From Bacteroidales bacterium (GTDB lineage: Bacteria > Bacteroidota > Bacteroidia > Bacteroidales > UBA932), in assembly GCA_017430365.1 (NCBI GenBank), contig JAFRNC010000005.1, positions 124,001 to 188,000 on the forward strand: DNA of 64,000 nt. The letters run 5' to 3'. The notes under the pieces are model-generated. The model had not been told where the DNA came from, did no database searches, and was given only the letters and a program-made list of their open reading frames with translations. The translations under genes and the position numbers were made by a program. Positions 52,867-61,827 of this stretch are shown here, piece by piece (positions within the stretch are counted from its first letter, which is position 1; the number at the start of each line of letters is the position of its first letter).

Positions 52867-53633
52867 TGCATCCGGTACGGCCAAAGAAGGCTCTGGGGCA
52901 GCATTTCCTGACCGACCAGGGGGTGGCCCGTTCGATCGTCTCCTCGCTCCGCAGCCGGGGAGACGTTCTCGAAGTCGGTCCCGGGACGGGAGTGCTCACT
53001 CAATATCTCCTTCAGGATAAGGACTTGAACCTGAAGGTGGTGGAAATCGACGGGGAGTCGGTACGCTACCTGCTCGAGCACTATCCGGCACTCGCCCCGG
53101 CCCTCTACGAGGCCGATTTCCTCAAGATGGACCTTGCCCGCCTTTTTCCGGGCAGTTTTGCTGTGATAGGCAATTTCCCCTACAATATCTCCTCGCAGAT
53201 TTTCTTCAAGATCCTGGACTGCCGCGACGCAGTTCCGGAAGTGGTCTGCATGATACAGAAGGAAGTGGCCGAACGGCTTGCCGCCGGGCCGGGAAGCAAG
53301 GTCTACGGCATTCTTTCGGTCTTGCTGCAGGCATGGTATGACATAGAGTATCTGTTCACTGTCGGCGAAGGGGCTTTCCTTCCGCCGCCGAAGGTCAAGA
53401 GTGCGGTTATACGTCTGACGAGGAACGGCCGCGGCCGTCTCGACTGTGACGAAGAGCTTTTCAAGAAGGTTGTCAAGACCACTTTCAACCAGCGTCGTAA
53501 GACCATACGCAACTCCCTCAAGCCGGTCCTGTCCGCCTTGCCGTCCCTGCCGGCATTCATCCCGTATCTGGACGCCCGTCCCGAACAGCTCTCGGTGGAA
53601 GAGTTCGTGGAACTCACCTCCGCGCTGCAGTAA
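52866..53633 (+). CDS. rsmA: 16S rRNA dimethyladenosine transferase RsmA (KsgA)
   Basis: Dimethylates two adjacent adenosines near the 3' end of 16S rRNA in a late step of 30S assembly. The protein is 255 residues. The SAM-binding motif VLEVGPGTGVLTQYLL and the catalytic motif NFPYNIS (NLPYN in many species) are visible; KKALGQHFLTDQGVARSIV opens the protein. It is coupled to the serine hydrolase gene by a one-base overlap. Twenty bases past its stop lies copy 2 of the palindromic repeat. Confidence 0.96.
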   Translation: MHPVRPKKALGQHFLTDQGVARSIVSSLRSRGDVLEVGPGTGVLTQYLLQDKDLNLKVVEIDGESVRYLLEHYPALAPALYEADFLKMDLARLFPGSFAVIGNFPYNISSQIFFKILDCRDAVPEVVCMIQKEVAERLAAGPGSKVYGILSVLLQAWYDIEYLFTVGEGAFLPPPKVKSAVIRLTRNGRGRLDCDEELFKKVVKTTFNQRRKTIRNSLKPVLSALPSLPAFIPYLDARPEQLSVEEFVELTSALQ

Positions 53634-53652
53634 GCGGCCCCCGCCCCCTTTT

Positions 53653-53763
53653 CGCTGCAACGGACGCATCAGCAGGTCAGATACTTACGCAAGTTGATCC
53701 CCCTCGTTTCGAGGGGGATCACTTGCTATAATCGGCTGACAGTCAAGTGCGTCCGTTGCAGCG
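53653..53763. repeat. Palindromic repeat element, copy 2
   Basis: The outer arms CGCTGCAACGGACGCA (53653-53668) and its exact reverse complement (53748-53763) are 16 bases each. The inner arms GCAAGT-GATCCCCCTC (53689-53705, one bulged base) and GAGGGGGATC-ACTTGC (53711-53726) surround the loop GTTTC. Arms and core match copy 1 (8496-8616), while the spacers differ. CT-rich and GA-rich borders extend the symmetry. Confidence 0.85.
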
Positions 53764-53798
53764 CAAAGAGGGGTGGAGCGGGAGGGGACGGAAGCGGA

Positions 53799-53831
53799 TT
53801 TGCTTTCAGGTGGCGGGAAGATGTATATTTG
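53799..53831 (+). promoter_or_regulatory. Promoter of the EEP-family gene
   Basis: TTTG (53799-53802), 21 bases, TATATTTG (53824-53831), ending 4 bases before the ATG at 53836. Confidence 0.65.
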
Positions 53832-53835
53832 CTCC

Positions 53836-54759
53836 ATGATTTGGCGTGGGATATGTGCGGCCCTGGGGGCATTCGTGGTGATGTTCTGGAACGTGGAGAA
53901 CTGTTTCGACCCGTTCGACGACCCTTTGAAAGACGATGATGAATTCACGGCCGGTGCCGAAAGGCACTGGAGCTGGCCGAGGTTTGAGGCTAAAAGGGAC
54001 GGCATCGCCCAGACGGTGATGGCGGCAGGCGACATATGGGGAGAGATGCCGGCTCTGGTCGGCATCGCGGAGGTCGAGAACCGTATGGTCGTATCGCAGC
54101 TGGTGTACAGGACGCCTCTCGGGGAGATGGGATACGGCTATGTCCACCGGGATTCTCCCGACGGCCGGGGAATCGATGTGGCGCTGCTCTACAGGAAAGA
54201 CCGGTTCCGGGTCAATTATGTCGATTCGCTTCGGATACCGGGGACGGCGACCCGTGACATACTGTATGTCAAAGGTGTGGTAATGCCCGACAGGTCGGAT
54301 ACGCTGCATGTCTTCGTAGTTCATTTTCCTTCGAAACGTGGCGGGGCGGGCGGCTCGGCCGACAGGAGGGAGGCGGCCCGGAGGGTGCTCGGCAGGGCTG
54401 TCGATTCGCTGCTGTCGGAAGATCCGCAAAAACGGATAATCGTGATGGGCGATTTCAACGATACGGATTGTTCTGTCGAAGGACTCGCGGAGCCGCCTGA
54501 TGAGGACTTCCTGACTGACAGACAGCCGACAGGCGATTATCCTGCGGGTACGATAAAATACCACGGCCGGTGGGAGAGGATCGACCGTTTTTTCCTCAGC
54601 CCGGCCGCCGATGCTGTGATGCGGATTTTCGCACCGGCATTCCTGCTCGAACCGGACAATGTGTGGCTCGGCAGCAAACCGCGCCGTACATATGCCGGAC
54701 CCCGGTACAACCGCGGCCTGTCGGACCATCTGCCGGTTATTTTGAAGTTGCTTCACTGA
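53836..54759 (+). CDS. Endonuclease/exonuclease/phosphatase-family hydrolase
   Basis: A 307-residue metal-dependent phosphoesterase of the EEP fold. It shows FWNVENCFDPFDD, the metal-ligand Glu in GIAEVENRMVV, GRGIDVALLYRKDRF, VVHFPSKRGG, the catalytic GDFNDTD and the C-terminal SDHLPVILK His. Substrates in the family range from DNA to phospholipids and phosphoinositides. A hydrophobic N-terminus (IWRGICAALGAFVVMFW) may be a weak signal or anchor. The start was set at 53836 because the two upstream in-frame Met codons lie in or before the promoter. The mRNA is nearly leaderless. Confidence 0.83.
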   Translation: MIWRGICAALGAFVVMFWNVENCFDPFDDPLKDDDEFTAGAERHWSWPRFEAKRDGIAQTVMAAGDIWGEMPALVGIAEVENRMVVSQLVYRTPLGEMGYGYVHRDSPDGRGIDVALLYRKDRFRVNYVDSLRIPGTATRDILYVKGVVMPDRSDTLHVFVVHFPSKRGGAGGSADRREAARRVLGRAVDSLLSEDPQKRIIVMGDFNDTDCSVEGLAEPPDEDFLTDRQPTGDYPAGTIKYHGRWERIDRFFLSPAADAVMRIFAPAFLLEPDNVWLGSKPRRTYAGPRYNRGLSDHLPVILKLLH

Positions 54760-54767
54760 AAAAGTGT

Positions 54768-54775
54768 TATATTTG
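54768..54775 (+). promoter_or_regulatory. Promoter -7 box of thyA
   Basis: TATATTTG ends 5 bases before the thyA ATG; another near-leaderless case. Confidence 0.6.
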
Positions 54776-54780
54776 GACTT

Positions 54781-55575
54781 ATGAAACAATATCTCGACCT
54801 GCTGCGGCATATTGAAGAGACGGGTGTAGTCAAGGGCGACCGTACCGGGACCGGCACCACCAGCGTCTTCGGATATCAGATGAGATTCGACCTCTCCAAG
54901 GGTTTCCCACTTCTGACCACGAAGAAGGTGCACCTCAAATCGATAATTTACGAATTGCTCTGGTTCATCGCCGGGGATACCAACATAAAATACCTTAAGG
55001 ATCACGGAGTCTCGATCTGGGACGAGTGGGCGGATGAAAACGGCGAACTGGGACCTGTCTACGGACACCAGTGGCGCAGCTGGCCGGCACCAGACGGAAC
55101 GACTATCGACCAGCTTTCCGGCGTCGTCGATCAGATACGTCGCAATCCCGACAGCCGCCGGCTCATCGTCTCGGCCTGGAATCCCGCCGAAGTCGATAAA
55201 ATGGCCCTCCCGCCCTGCCATACCCTCTTCCAGTTCTATGTGGCCGAAGGCCGGCTCAGCTGCCAGCTATACCAGCGCAGCGCCGACGTGTTCCTGGGTG
55301 TTCCGTTCAATATCGCTTCCTACGCCCTCCTCACCAAGATGGTGGCGCAGGTATGCGGCCTTGAACCGGGCGACTTCGTCCATACATTCGGCGATGTCCA
55401 TATCTATTCCAACCATCATGAGCAAGTGGCGCTGCAGCTTTCCCGCGAACCGCGCCCTCTGCCGCAGATGATCCTCAATCCAGAAAGGAAAAACCTGTTT
55501 GATTTCGTATACGAAGATTTCACCCTGACCGGCTACGATCCCTGGCCGGCCATCAAAGCCCCAGTAGCAGTATGA
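54781..55575 (+). CDS. thyA: Thymidylate synthase ThyA
   Basis: Makes dTMP from dUMP using methylene-tetrahydrofolate, which becomes dihydrofolate. The protein is 264 residues, the same as E. coli. Catalytic Cys146 is in [62 protein letters not shown] and [12 protein letters not shown] are conserved. folA overlaps its stop (ATGA), coupling dihydrofolate production to its reduction. Confidence 0.98.
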   Translation: MKQYLDLLRHIEETGVVKGDRTGTGTTSVFGYQMRFDLSKGFPLLTTKKVHLKSIIYELLWFIAGDTNIKYLKDHGVSIWDEWADENGELGPVYGHQWRSWPAPDGTTIDQLSGVVDQIRRNPDSRRLIVSAWNPAEVDKMALPPCHTLFQFYVAEGRLSCQLYQRSADVFLGVPFNIASYALLTKMVAQVCGLEPGDFVHTFGDVHIYSNHHEQVALQLSREPRPLPQMILNPERKNLFDFVYEDFTLTGYDPWPAIKAPVAV

Positions 55576-56081
55576 AAGACAACATCAGTCTGATCGGCGC
55601 AGCCGCCGAAAACAACGCGATAGGATACCATGGTCTGATACCGTGGCATATCCGGGAAGATTTCCAGTATTTCAAACGCATCACTATGGGCCATCCTGTT
55701 ATAATGGGCCTTGGCACATGGCGCTCGTTCAGCGAGCGCTGCCTTCCCGGCCGCCGCAACATGGTGGTGACCGACCAGCCGCTGACCGACAGCAACAGGG
55801 CCTCCGGAGCGGAATTCTTCGCTTCTCCCGACGAGGCGCTGGCCGCCGCCGCCGGCTCCCGCGAGATTTTCATCATAGGGGGAGGCATGATGTACCGACA
55901 GATGATCGAAAAAGCCGACCGGGTATATGTTACCCGCATCCATACGGTCGTGGAGCCTGCAGACGCCTTCTTCCCCGAAATCGATCCCGCCCTATGGAAG
56001 GAGACGCTGCGCAGCATACGCTATCACGACGACGCCTCAGGCCTGGATTATACTTTCCTGATGTATGAACGACGCAAGTAA
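55572..56081 (+). CDS. folA: Dihydrofolate reductase, unusual cofactor pocket
   Basis: Regenerates tetrahydrofolate after ThyA. The protein is 169 residues. [21 protein letters not shown], folate-binding Asp30 in [11 protein letters not shown], and [25 protein letters not shown] are typical. By alignment with E. coli DHFR, the residues that hold the NADPH 2'-phosphate (Arg44, His45, Ser64) correspond here to Leu47, Gly48 (VIMGLGTW) and Asp68 (NMVVTDQP). An acid at this spot usually disfavours NADPH, so NADH use is possible. The start overlaps thyA by 4 bases and the end overlaps the transporter gene by 17. Confidence 0.95.
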   Translation: MKDNISLIGAAAENNAIGYHGLIPWHIREDFQYFKRITMGHPVIMGLGTWRSFSERCLPGRRNMVVTDQPLTDSNRASGAEFFASPDEALAAAAGSREIFIIGGGMMYRQMIEKADRVYVTRIHTVVEPADAFFPEIDPALWKETLRSIRYHDDASGLDYTFLMYERRK

Positions 56082-57435
56082 TCATCATACGCACACCGGC
56101 AGGGACTCTTTCGGCAGTTCGTTCGGCATCCTTGTCGCCCTGGCCGGGTCGGCCGTAGGGCTGGGCAATCTCTGGCGTTTCCCCTATCTGGTTGGAGAGA
56201 ACGGAGGTGCCGCTTTCATCCTGATTTACCTGGCCTTCGTGTTCCTTATAGGCATGCCCATAATGCTGTCCGAATTCGTAGTCGGACGCCGCAGCCAGTC
56301 CAGCGCCCGTGGAGCCTATCAGAAGCTCGCACCGGACGGTAAATGGGGCTTTGCCGGAAGCCTGGCCATAGTATGCTGTATCCTCATCCTGTCGTTCTAC
56401 TCCGTAGTCGGCGGCTGGGGCATCGAATACCTGTTCAAGGCGTTCCGTTTTGATTTTACGAAGGGAGACCAGGCGGCACTTTCTTCCATGTTCTCCACTT
56501 TTGCATCATCCTCATGGCAGCCGCTGATATGTCATACCCTCTTCCTTCTGGCCAGCGGAATCATTGTGATCCTGGGTGTTAAAAACGGAATAGAGAGGTT
56601 TTCAAAGGTCATGATGCCGGTCCTGTTCGTCATCATGATCGGCATCGCCATCCGCTCCCTGACCCTCCCTGGCGCCAGGGAGGGTATCGAGTACCTTTTC
56701 AAACCGGACTGGTCGGCCGTCACGGCCGACACTTTCCTCGATGCCCTGGGGCAGGCTTTCTTCTCTTTGTCCCTTGGCAGCGGGATGGTCATTACTTATG
56801 GTTCGTATGTCTCCCGGAAAGAGAACATCGTATCCCTTTCGGCCAAGACGGCCATAGCCGATACCCTGTTCGCCATGATAGCCGGCTGCGCAATCATGCC
56901 GGCCGTTTTCGCCTTCGGCATCAGCCCGGGAGAAGGTCCCGGCCTGGTTTTCATAACCCTGCCGCATATTTTCAGCCAGCTCCCTTTCGGCGGTGTGATT
57001 GCCATACTGTTTTTCGTGGCCTTGCTGTTGGCTGCCCTCACCTCGTCCATTTCCCTTCTCGAGGTGATCGTGGCCTTCTCCATTGAGGAATTCAAGATGA
57101 AACGCCGGACGGCTGTTATGCTGACCCTGGTCGTGCTTTGGGTTCTGGGATGCCTGTGCTCCCTTTCACAGGGCGTACTGAGCGACTGGAAGTTTTTCGG
57201 CAAGACCGTGTTCGACCTGTTCGATTTTGTGTCGGCCAATGTCCTGATGCTGGCCGGCGGATTGCTGGTAGTAATCTTCGCCGGATGGAAGCTTGGACGG
57301 AAAATCATTCACGACGAACTGTCCAACAGCGGGGCACTGAAGATCCCCGTCTGGTTCGTCGATACCCTGTCCTTCCTCATCCGCTTCCTGGCCCCCGTTG
57401 CCATCATCGTGATAGCGGTATTCCAGTGGATATAA
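56065..57435 (+). CDS. Neurotransmitter:sodium symporter (NSS/SNF) family transporter
   Basis: An inner-membrane Na+-coupled amino-acid transporter of LeuT type, 456 residues with about 11-12 transmembrane helices. The TM1 signature AVGLGNLWRFPYLVGENGGAAF is exact and provides Na+ and substrate contacts. LIGMPIMLSEFVVGRRSQ and ALGQAFFSLSLGSGMVITYGSY (TM6) follow. The likely substrate is an amino acid or tryptophan-like compound; this cannot be read from the sequence. The ATG lies inside folA (17-base overlap), so translation is coupled to the folate genes. Two hairpins follow. Confidence 0.93.
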   Translation: MNDASNHHTHTGRDSFGSSFGILVALAGSAVGLGNLWRFPYLVGENGGAAFILIYLAFVFLIGMPIMLSEFVVGRRSQSSARGAYQKLAPDGKWGFAGSLAIVCCILILSFYSVVGGWGIEYLFKAFRFDFTKGDQAALSSMFSTFASSSWQPLICHTLFLLASGIIVILGVKNGIERFSKVMMPVLFVIMIGIAIRSLTLPGAREGIEYLFKPDWSAVTADTFLDALGQAFFSLSLGSGMVITYGSYVSRKENIVSLSAKTAIADTLFAMIAGCAIMPAVFAFGISPGEGPGLVFITLPHIFSQLPFGGVIAILFFVALLLAALTSSISLLEVIVAFSIEEFKMKRRTAVMLTLVVLWVLGCLCSLSQGVLSDWKFFGKTVFDLFDFVSANVLMLAGGLLVVIFAGWKLGRKIIHDELSNSGALKIPVWFVDTLSFLIRFLAPVAIIVIAVFQWI

Positions 57436-57442
57436 AAACAAA

Positions 57443-57475
57443 ACCTCCGGCCGAATGGCCGGAGGTCCGTTTTCA
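57443..57475 (+). terminator. Terminator hairpin after the NSS transporter
   Basis: ACCTCCGGCC (57443-57452) pairs with GGCCGGAGGT (57457-57466), loop GAAT, then TCCGTTTT. An A-rich run precedes it, so it may also serve secDF from the other side. Confidence 0.8.
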
Positions 57476-57480
57476 GGCAT

Positions 57481-57513
57481 TGCCCGGCCATTCCGGCCGG
57501 GCATCGCTTTTTT
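57481..57513. terminator. Second hairpin between convergent genes
   Basis: TGCCCGGCC (57481-57489) pairs with GGCCGGGCA (57495-57503), loop ATTCC, followed on the plus strand by CGC and a six-T run. It stands just past the secDF stop. Confidence 0.75.
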
Positions 57514-57519
57514 ACTTGT

Positions 57520-60500
57520 TTACTTGGAAGCCTTCGCCTCCTTGGCGAGCTTCCTGCGGTTGAGGTCGTACATGATCGGAGTACCGATGAAGATCGAAGC
57601 GTAGGTACCTACGATGACGCCGAGGGCAAGGGAGACTGAGAAGCCGCGGATGCTTTCGCCGCCGAAGATCGCGATGGCGATCAACACGAGCAGGGTACTG
57701 ACGGAGGTGTTGATGGTACGTGACAGGGTCGCGTTCAGAGCCTCGTTGATGTTCTGCTCGAGCGGGCGCTTCGGATAGAGGTTCCTGTACTCACGGATAC
57801 GGTCGAAGATCACCACGTTGTCGTTGATGGAGTAACCGATGATGGTCAGCACGGCCGCGATGAAGGTCTGGTCCACGTCGAGGGTGAACGGCAGCACTCC
57901 ACTGAAGATGGAGTAGAAGCCGATGACGATGATCGAGTTGTGGATCAGCGAGCTCACGCCGCCGATACCCCAGGTCCAGTTCTTGAACCTGAATGCGATG
58001 TAGCCGAAGATGACGATCAGGGCCAGGATCACGGCGATGACGGCGTCACGCTTCATCTCGCTTGCGATGGAGGCGTCCACGCGGTCGCTGCTGATGATAC
58101 CGTTAGGGTTCTCCAGCGTAGAGGTGAAGCTTTCCAGGGTCAGGTCGTTTGCGTAGAAGCCTTTCAAAGCATTGAAGAGCTTGCCCTCGATCAGGCGGTC
58201 AGTCTCAGAGGACTTGTCACCCACCATGTATTTGGTGGTGATGCGCATCTGGGAGGCGCCACCGAACTGCTTGACCTCTGACGATTCGTTGAATTCATCG
58301 AGGAGGGCGGAACGCACCTGCTCGGGGGTCACCGGCTGGTCGAAACGGACCGTATAGGTACGGCCACCGCTGAAGTCGACGCCGAGGGAGAAGCCCTTCG
58401 TGAAGATGAAGGCGAGGCAGATTACGCAGAGAGCGGCGGAGACCAGATAAGTGATCCGGCGCTTGCCGAGGAAGTCGATGTGGGTGTTCTTCAGGAAACG
58501 GCTCGACCATTCCGATGCGAAGCTGATATTCTTGTTGCGCTTCAGACGGGCCTCGAAGATGAGGCGGGTGATGAAGATGGATGTCAGCACGGAGGTGATG
58601 ATACCGATTACCAGCACGGCCGCGAAGCCCTTGATGGTACCGCTGCCGAAGAAGTAGAGGATGATACCGGTCAGGATCGTGGTGATCTGGCCGTCAAGGA
58701 TTGCGGAGTAGGCGTTCTTATAACCGTCGCTGATGGCCAGGCGGAGAGCCTTGCCGGCTGCGAGTTCCTCCTTGACGCGCTCGTAGATGATCACGTTGGC
58801 GTCGACCGCCATACCCATGGTCAGCACGAGACCTGCGATACCGGAGAGGGTGAAGACCGTTCCGAAGGATGCGAGGGCGCCGAAGAGGAAGAGCACGTTG
58901 CAGAGCAGAGCGATATCGGCGGCCACACCGGCCTTGCGGTAGAAGATGATCATGTAGATCAGCACCAGGATGAAGGCGATGATGAACGAGATCATACCGG
59001 ACCTGATGGAAGCGCTACCGAGGGAAGGACCTACCACCTGCTCCTGGACGATGCGGGCGGGAGTGGAGAGTTTACCGGACTTGAGCACGTTGGCCAAGTC
59101 GTCGGCATCCTGCTGGGTGAAGTGACCGGAAATTGAGGAGTTGCCGCCGGAGATCTTACTCTGGACGTTAGGATAGGAATAAACCTGGTTGTCCATGACG
59201 ATGGCGATCTGCTTGCCGATGTTCTCGCCGGTGATGTTTTCCCATTCGATGGCACCCTTGCTGTTCATGGCCATGCTGACCTCGGGGGCGCCGGTCATCT
59301 GGTTGTAGTTGACCGATGCGGAGGCGATATACTTGCCGTCGAGAGCGGGACCCTTGCCGACGTGGCTCTTGAGGGCCACCAATTCATAATAGGTGTCGGG
59401 GATCAGTCCTTCGCCTTCGAATGCCTTGAAGCTCCATGCGGGAACGAAGTCACCGGGGAAGAGGGTGCGGTTCTCGGCAATCCAGGTGTTGATCTGGGCG
59501 GTGTCGCGGTAGTGGGCGATACCGAGGAGTGCGGAGTTGCCGCCGAGCATCTGGAGACGGCTGAAGAGCGGATTGAGCTTCTTCATGATGTCTTCGGAAA
59601 CTTCGTCGTTCTCCTGGTCGGCAGCCTCGAGCTCGGCTTCGATGGAGTTGTCGCTCTTCTCTACCTTGTCTGCCTTGGGCTGCTCTTCAGCTGCAGGCTC
59701 GGAAGACTCGAGGGCCTCGATCTGCTGGCGGATGGTCTCGTTGAGCTCCTGGAGATAGGGCTGGAGTTCCTGGGAAGTGTAGGTCTCCCAGAACTCAAGG
59801 GATGCGGTTCCCTGGAGGAGCTTGCGGACGCGCTCAGGTTCCTTCACGCCGGGAAGCTCGACGAGGATACGGCCGGTGCCGGCCACCTTCTGGATGTTGG
59901 GCTGGGCAACGCCGAACTGGTTGACACGGCGCTCGACGACCTGGTAGGAGTTGTCTATGGCACTCTTGGCCTCATCCTTGAGAAGGGAGATGATCTCTTC
60001 GTTGGTCGCCTTCGACTTGTTCTTGACTTCGCCGCTGAGCTTGTCGAGGTCGATATCGAATGAGAGGCGCTTGCCGGGAGCCACTTCGTCCCAAGCCTCG
60101 GCGAAGAGCGAGATGAAGTCCTCGTGGGTCTGGTCGGCACGCTCTGCGGCGAGGGCCATGGCCTTGTTGAATTCTTCAGTCGTCTTTTCGCGGGCGCAGG
60201 AACGGACGAGCTCGGCAAGGTCCAGCTGGAGGACGATGTTCATACCGCCCTTGAGGTCCAGACCGAGGTTGAGTTCCTTCTCCTTGACGTTTTTGTAAGT
60301 GTAGTTGAAATAAACCTTCTTGTTTGCTATCGAGTCGAGATAGAGCTTGTTGGCTCCGGTCCTGACTGAATCGAGAAAGAACGCGCGGTTCAGTTCCGAA
60401 ACTTCTGCAAACGAAGGGCTCTGCTGCACCTCTTCGACAGCCTTCTGGGCAGCCTTGGCAGCCTTGCTTTCCTGTATGGCGGTAGCTGCCGTGAAGGACA

Positions 60501-60564
60501 GCTGGAACACACAGGCCAAGCCGATGAGAATGGCCACAAATGTAATGGCACCTTTGCTTTGCAT
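57520..60564 (-). CDS. secDF: Fused protein translocase subunit SecDF
   Basis: A proton-driven RND-type membrane protein that pulls exported proteins across the inner membrane with SecYEG. The protein is 1014 residues with SecD and SecF in one chain, as in Bacteroidetes. The SecD part has the N-terminal helix, LGLDLKGGMNIVLQLD, a large periplasmic P1 domain with an acidic insertion (about 290-330, ESSEPAAEEQPKADKVEKSD), and helices with GMAVDANVIIYERVKEE. The SecF part starts with FTKGFSLGVDFSGGRTYTV and includes GYSINDNVVIFDRIREYRNL. Its terminators face those of the NSS transporter. Confidence 0.97.
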   Translation of the reverse strand: MQSKGAITFVAILIGLACVFQLSFTAATAIQESKAAKAAQKAVEEVQQSPSFAEVSELNRAFFLDSVRTGANKLYLDSIANKKVYFNYTYKNVKEKELNLGLDLKGGMNIVLQLDLAELVRSCAREKTTEEFNKAMALAAERADQTHEDFISLFAEAWDEVAPGKRLSFDIDLDKLSGEVKNKSKATNEEIISLLKDEAKSAIDNSYQVVERRVNQFGVAQPNIQKVAGTGRILVELPGVKEPERVRKLLQGTASLEFWETYTSQELQPYLQELNETIRQQIEALESSEPAAEEQPKADKVEKSDNSIEAELEAADQENDEVSEDIMKKLNPLFSRLQMLGGNSALLGIAHYRDTAQINTWIAENRTLFPGDFVPAWSFKAFEGEGLIPDTYYELVALKSHVGKGPALDGKYIASASVNYNQMTGAPEVSMAMNSKGAIEWENITGENIGKQIAIVMDNQVYSYPNVQSKISGGNSSISGHFTQQDADDLANVLKSGKLSTPARIVQEQVVGPSLGSASIRSGMISFIIAFILVLIYMIIFYRKAGVAADIALLCNVLFLFGALASFGTVFTLSGIAGLVLTMGMAVDANVIIYERVKEELAAGKALRLAISDGYKNAYSAILDGQITTILTGIILYFFGSGTIKGFAAVLVIGIITSVLTSIFITRLIFEARLKRNKNISFASEWSSRFLKNTHIDFLGKRRITYLVSAALCVICLAFIFTKGFSLGVDFSGGRTYTVRFDQPVTPEQVRSALLDEFNESSEVKQFGGASQMRITTKYMVGDKSSETDRLIEGKLFNALKGFYANDLTLESFTSTLENPNGIISSDRVDASIASEMKRDAVIAVILALIVIFGYIAFRFKNWTWGIGGVSSLIHNSIIVIGFYSIFSGVLPFTLDVDQTFIAAVLTIIGYSINDNVVIFDRIREYRNLYPKRPLEQNINEALNATLSRTINTSVSTLLVLIAIAIFGGESIRGFSVSLALGVIVGTYASIFIGTPIMYDLNRRKLAKEAKASK

Positions 60565-60619
60565 AAAAAACCTGTTATTTAATTAATTATCAAATACGCT
60601 TTTATTCGAAAGTAGCCTG

Positions 60620-60627
60620 CAAAATTA
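60620..60627 (-). promoter_or_regulatory. Promoter -7 box of secDF
   Basis: TAATTTTG on the minus strand, 55 bases before the secDF start. Confidence 0.55.
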
Positions 60628-60658
60628 CACTTTTTTCCTAATATCTAAAGGATTTGGC

Positions 60659-60666
60659 TAAATTTG
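60659..60666 (+). promoter_or_regulatory. Promoter -7 box of the PD40/SPOR-like gene
   Basis: TAAATTTG matches TAnnTTTG, 25 bases before the ATG at 60692. Confidence 0.55.
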
Positions 60667-60691
60667 TTGTCGAAAAAACTGCACGAACCCG

Positions 60692-61819
60692 ATGAAACGA
60701 TTGATTTTGACCTTTCTGGGGACGTTGACACTGACCGTGTTGCTTCATGCCCAGTCATATCAGGGGCGTATAGAGGCGGAAAACCGCCAGGTCCTGACCG
60801 AAAGCGCCGCCCGTCCGACTGTCGTGGCCACGAAGCGGGTGCCCCGCGGCGAATTCCATCTCTGGTACGGCCATCTGACCGGCGGAAGCTGGGCTTCCGA
60901 CGAAAACTGGTATCCGGATGAGACGCAGCGGCTCTATTTTTCCCATATCAACGAAGCAGGGGACAGGGATGTCTGCTGGAGCGTTCTGGAAGAAGGCGGT
61001 CTGTGGAGGGTACCCGAAGCTGTCAGTGCGGATGCGGTTTCCCCGGGAGACGAATGCTTCCCGATGCTGTCGCCGGACGGGAAGAGACTCTATTTCTGCT
61101 CCGACGGGCTGTTCGGGATGGGCGGTTACGACATATACGTCGCTGCCTGGGATCCCGACCGCAAGACCTGGGGCAAGGTGCGCAATATGGGCGTTCCTTT
61201 CAATTCAAAAGAGGACGACCTGCTTTTCTGCGACACTCCCGACGGCCGCTACAGCATCTTCGCATCCAACAGGGACTGCGGTGCGGATTCTGTGGTGATA
61301 TACGTGCTGAAGCAGGAGGTTCCGGTTTTTTCACGCGTTTCCCCCGAAGAGGCGGAGCGTCTTTCCCGCCTTGCCGTAACTGTCCCTGACGACGGATATC
61401 CCTTCAGGAAACTCACCCCGGGCAGGATTCCGTCGATGCCGTTCGAGACACCCGTGGAGAAGACCGACGAAAGCTTCAAGGTGGGTGGGGAAGGATCATT
61501 CGCGGCGGTCAACAGGCTTCCGTCCGGACTTGTCTATCAGATCCAGATGTTCGTATCCAGCGGAAAGCCAACCATAAGGCAACTTAAAGGGGTCAGCCCG
61601 GTGTATGTACACAAGCAGCGTTCAGGAAAGATGCTCAGCGCGGCGGGGCTGTTCCGTACGTATGCCGAAGCCGAGCAGGCCCTTTCCCAGGTGAAGAAGG
61701 TTTTCCCCACGGCCTTCGTCATCGCCTTCGAGGACGGCAGTCCCCTCTCCGTTTCCAAGGCCCGCAAAAAAGAATCCTCGGTAAAAGTAATTACCGAGGA
61801 AGTTCATATTGTCAAATAA
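60692..61819 (+). CDS. Secreted protein with PD40 beta-propeller repeats and SPOR-like C-terminus
   Basis: A 375-residue exported protein with signal peptide MKRLILTFLGTLTLTVLLHAQ. Residues about 75-210 contain PD40/TolB-like blades (CFPMLSPDGKRLYFCSDGLFGMGGYDIYVA, DLLFCDTPDGRYSIFASNRD). The C-terminal 80 residues (LVYQIQMFVSSGKPTIRQLKG, LFRTYAEAEQALSQVKKVFP) look like a SPOR domain, which binds denuded septal peptidoglycan. This suggests a cell-wall-associated role, possibly near the division site; that is inference. A hairpin inside its 3' end probably terminates the convergent gene. Confidence 0.78.
   Translation: MKRLILTFLGTLTLTVLLHAQSYQGRIEAENRQVLTESAARPTVVATKRVPRGEFHLWYGHLTGGSWASDENWYPDETQRLYFSHINEAGDRDVCWSVLEEGGLWRVPEAVSADAVSPGDECFPMLSPDGKRLYFCSDGLFGMGGYDIYVAAWDPDRKTWGKVRNMGVPFNSKEDDLLFCDTPDGRYSIFASNRDCGADSVVIYVLKQEVPVFSRVSPEEAERLSRLAVTVPDDGYPFRKLTPGRIPSMPFETPVEKTDESFKVGGEGSFAAVNRLPSGLVYQIQMFVSSGKPTIRQLKGVSPVYVHKQRSGKMLSAAGLFRTYAEAEQALSQVKKVFPTAFVIAFEDGSPLSVSKARKKESSVKVITEEVHIVK
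61764..61800 (-). terminator. Minus-strand terminator inside the 3' end of the PD40/SPOR-like gene
   Basis: TCCTCGGTAA (61775-61784) pairs with TTACCGAGGA (61791-61800). On the minus strand a TTCTTTTTTG run follows, 28 bases past the DUF2723 gene stop. Confidence 0.65.
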
Positions 61820-61827
61820 ACCAACGC

